From DASWHK01 sp036398215 (lineage in GTDB: Bacteria > Acidobacteriota > UBA890), in the NCBI GenBank assembly GCA_036398215.1, contig DASWHK010000330.1, positions 1 through 40,191 on the forward strand: a stretch of DNA of 40,191 bases, in the 5' to 3' direction. Shown here piece after piece: positions 39,397 to 40,191 of this stretch (positions within the stretch are counted from its first letter, which is position 1; the number at the start of each line of letters is the position of its first letter). The translations under genes and the position numbers were made by a program. The notes beneath the pieces are model-generated. The model searched no databases, was not told the origin of the DNA, and saw only the letters and a list, made by a program, of their open reading frames with translations.

Positions 39397-39427
39397 GCTC
39401 ATGGTGTATTCATGCTCATGGTGTATT
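39397..39427. promoter_or_regulatory. Tandem 14-bp repeat, candidate TetR operator
   Basis: GCTCATGGTGTATT occurs at 39397-39410 and 39414-39427, a period of 17 bp. The second copy overlaps the -10 of the tetR promoter and the first covers its start region. Confidence 0.55.
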
Positions 39428-39454
39428 TATAAATGAATAGTTGTTTACATTCAA
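39426..39454 (-). promoter_or_regulatory. Promoter of the tetR gene
   Basis: On the minus strand, TTGAAT (39449-39454) and TATAAA (39426-39431) are separated by exactly 17 bp, close to sigma-70 consensus. It lies about 59 bp upstream of ATG 39367. Confidence 0.75.
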
Positions 39455-39615
39455 GCCGGACCAAAGTATCGTGGCGAGGTCACTGAGGCGCCGTACCGCC
39501 CGGTCTCGGGCACCGAGACGGTGCTGGTGTTCGAGCGGCCCGAGCGGGATCTGGGCTCCCACCGGGCTTTGGTCCCGGCCGGCGACGGCCGGGCCTGCAG
39601 AGCGAGCGAAAAGCC

Positions 39616-40179
39616 ATGCGCAAAGTCACGTTCGGTGTCGCCAACAGCCTCGACAACTATATCGCCCGCCGCGACCACTCGATCGACTGGCTCCTCTGGT
39701 GCGACGAGGCCAAAGAGATCATGAACGACTTCTGGAAGAGAGTCGACGCGATCGTCATGGGTCGCAAGACCTACGAGGTGGCGCTGCAGCACTCGTCCGG
39801 CTCCGGCGGCGGCCCCTACGGGAACATGCAGACCTTCGTCATGTCGCGGTCGCTGAAGCCCGACCCCGAGAAGTACCCGGGCGTCGAGATCGTCTCCGGC
39901 GATGCGGTGGAGTTCCTGCGCGATCTCAAGGCGAAGAAGGGGCAGGAGATCGTCGTCATGGGCGGCGGCGAGCTGGCCAATCCGCTGCTGGAGGCCGGGC
40001 TCATCGACGAGATCGGCTTCAACATCCATCCCGTGCTGCTGGGGTCGGGCATTCCCCTCTTCAACCCCATGAACCGCCAGCTCGACCTCGAGCTGCTCGA
40101 CTGCCGGCGCCTCTCGAACGGCTGCGTCTACGTGATGTACCGGGTGAAGGACCTTGGAGCCCGGCCGGGTGGTCGATAG
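39616..40179 (+). CDS. Dihydrofolate reductase/RibD C-terminal family reductase
   Basis: 187 residues from ATG 39616. The NADPH-binding RibD_C/DHFR fold is visible: RKVTFGVANSLDNYIA, VDAIVMGRKTYEVAL, EIVVMGGGELANPLLEAGLIDEIGFNIHPVLLGSGIPLF. Such YwjB/YyaP-like proteins are small reductases of unknown substrate and are often encoded beside a TetR-type regulator. Here the tetR gene diverges from it. A weak TTGTTT sits 39441-39446. The stretch 39480-39615 upstream has no clear gene. Confidence 0.92.
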   Translation: MRKVTFGVANSLDNYIARRDHSIDWLLWCDEAKEIMNDFWKRVDAIVMGRKTYEVALQHSSGSGGGPYGNMQTFVMSRSLKPDPEKYPGVEIVSGDAVEFLRDLKAKKGQEIVVMGGGELANPLLEAGLIDEIGFNIHPVLLGSGIPLFNPMNRQLDLELLDCRRLSNGCVYVMYRVKDLGARPGGR

Positions 40180-40191
40180 AGTTGGCCGCGC

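Noticed and set aside
39480..39615. Possible short gene or relic before the reductase (reads GTETVLVFERPERDLG)
   Set aside because: Readable frame but no start, no domain and no recognised family; left as leader sequence.

Overview
The window is about 40 kb of high-GC bacterial chromosome carrying mostly housekeeping genes, with small accessory insertions between them. A Gram-negative member of the Acidobacteriota, or a close relative, fits best. The reasons are a eukaryotic-like Ser/Thr kinase fused to a WD40/TolB-like propeller, a six-bladed propeller lipoprotein, two outer-membrane receptors opening with a carboxypeptidase-regulatory-like domain, and a chain of unrelated conserved genes with little operon structure. 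This is inference from gene content; no rRNA is present.

Layout. 1-4333 (-): NtrC-type sigma-54 response regulator, cut by the window edge, and its membrane histidine kinase. 4712-6424 (-): outer-membrane barrel protein. 6759-11189 (+): polA, FmdB-like zinc ribbon, serS. 11464-15529 (-): propeller lipoprotein and kinase-propeller, flanked by two copies of a short dispersed repeat. 15900-17026 (+): Xre-RES toxin-antitoxin pair. 17189-19597 (-): penicillin-acylase-family lipoprotein. 19768-22868 (+): malate synthase G and a FAH-family enzyme. 22988-23546 (-): a decayed nucleotidyltransferase pair. 23646-26848 (-): hemW and lepA, start next to stop. 27169-30502 (+): cold-shock gene with an attenuator-like leader, a RAMA-like gene, two tandem tRNA-Ser genes, two small zinc-ribbon membrane proteins and gltX. 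30503-30661: a 159-bp MITE-like element. 30665-33328 (-): TonB-dependent receptor. 33528-33602 (+): tRNA-Gln. 33643-35073 (-): the most notable gene, described below. 35184-36482 (-): DEAD-box helicase. 36990-40179: small basic protein, ankyrin protein, TetR regulator and a DHFR/RibD-like reductase.

Main discovery. Two apparently separate minus-strand ORFs, a metallo-beta-lactamase-fold hydrolase and a rhodanese, are one reading frame interrupted only by a TGA at 34516-34518. The TGA sits just after the last metal-site histidine motif, where I recall homologues having Cys. Twelve bases after it lies a perfect hairpin with an AGGU apical loop, at the distance and with the loop guanine expected of a bacterial SECIS element. 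I read it as a selenoprotein version of the CstB-type persulfide dioxygenase-sulfurtransferase (PDO, pseudo-rhodanese, active rhodanese), with Sec186 near the iron site.

Other points of interest are a foldback element inserted exactly at the junction of two convergent genes with a TAA duplication, an intrinsic terminator in the leader of the cold-shock gene, an in-gene duplication in hemW, and a RES toxin that starts inside the antitoxin stop codon.
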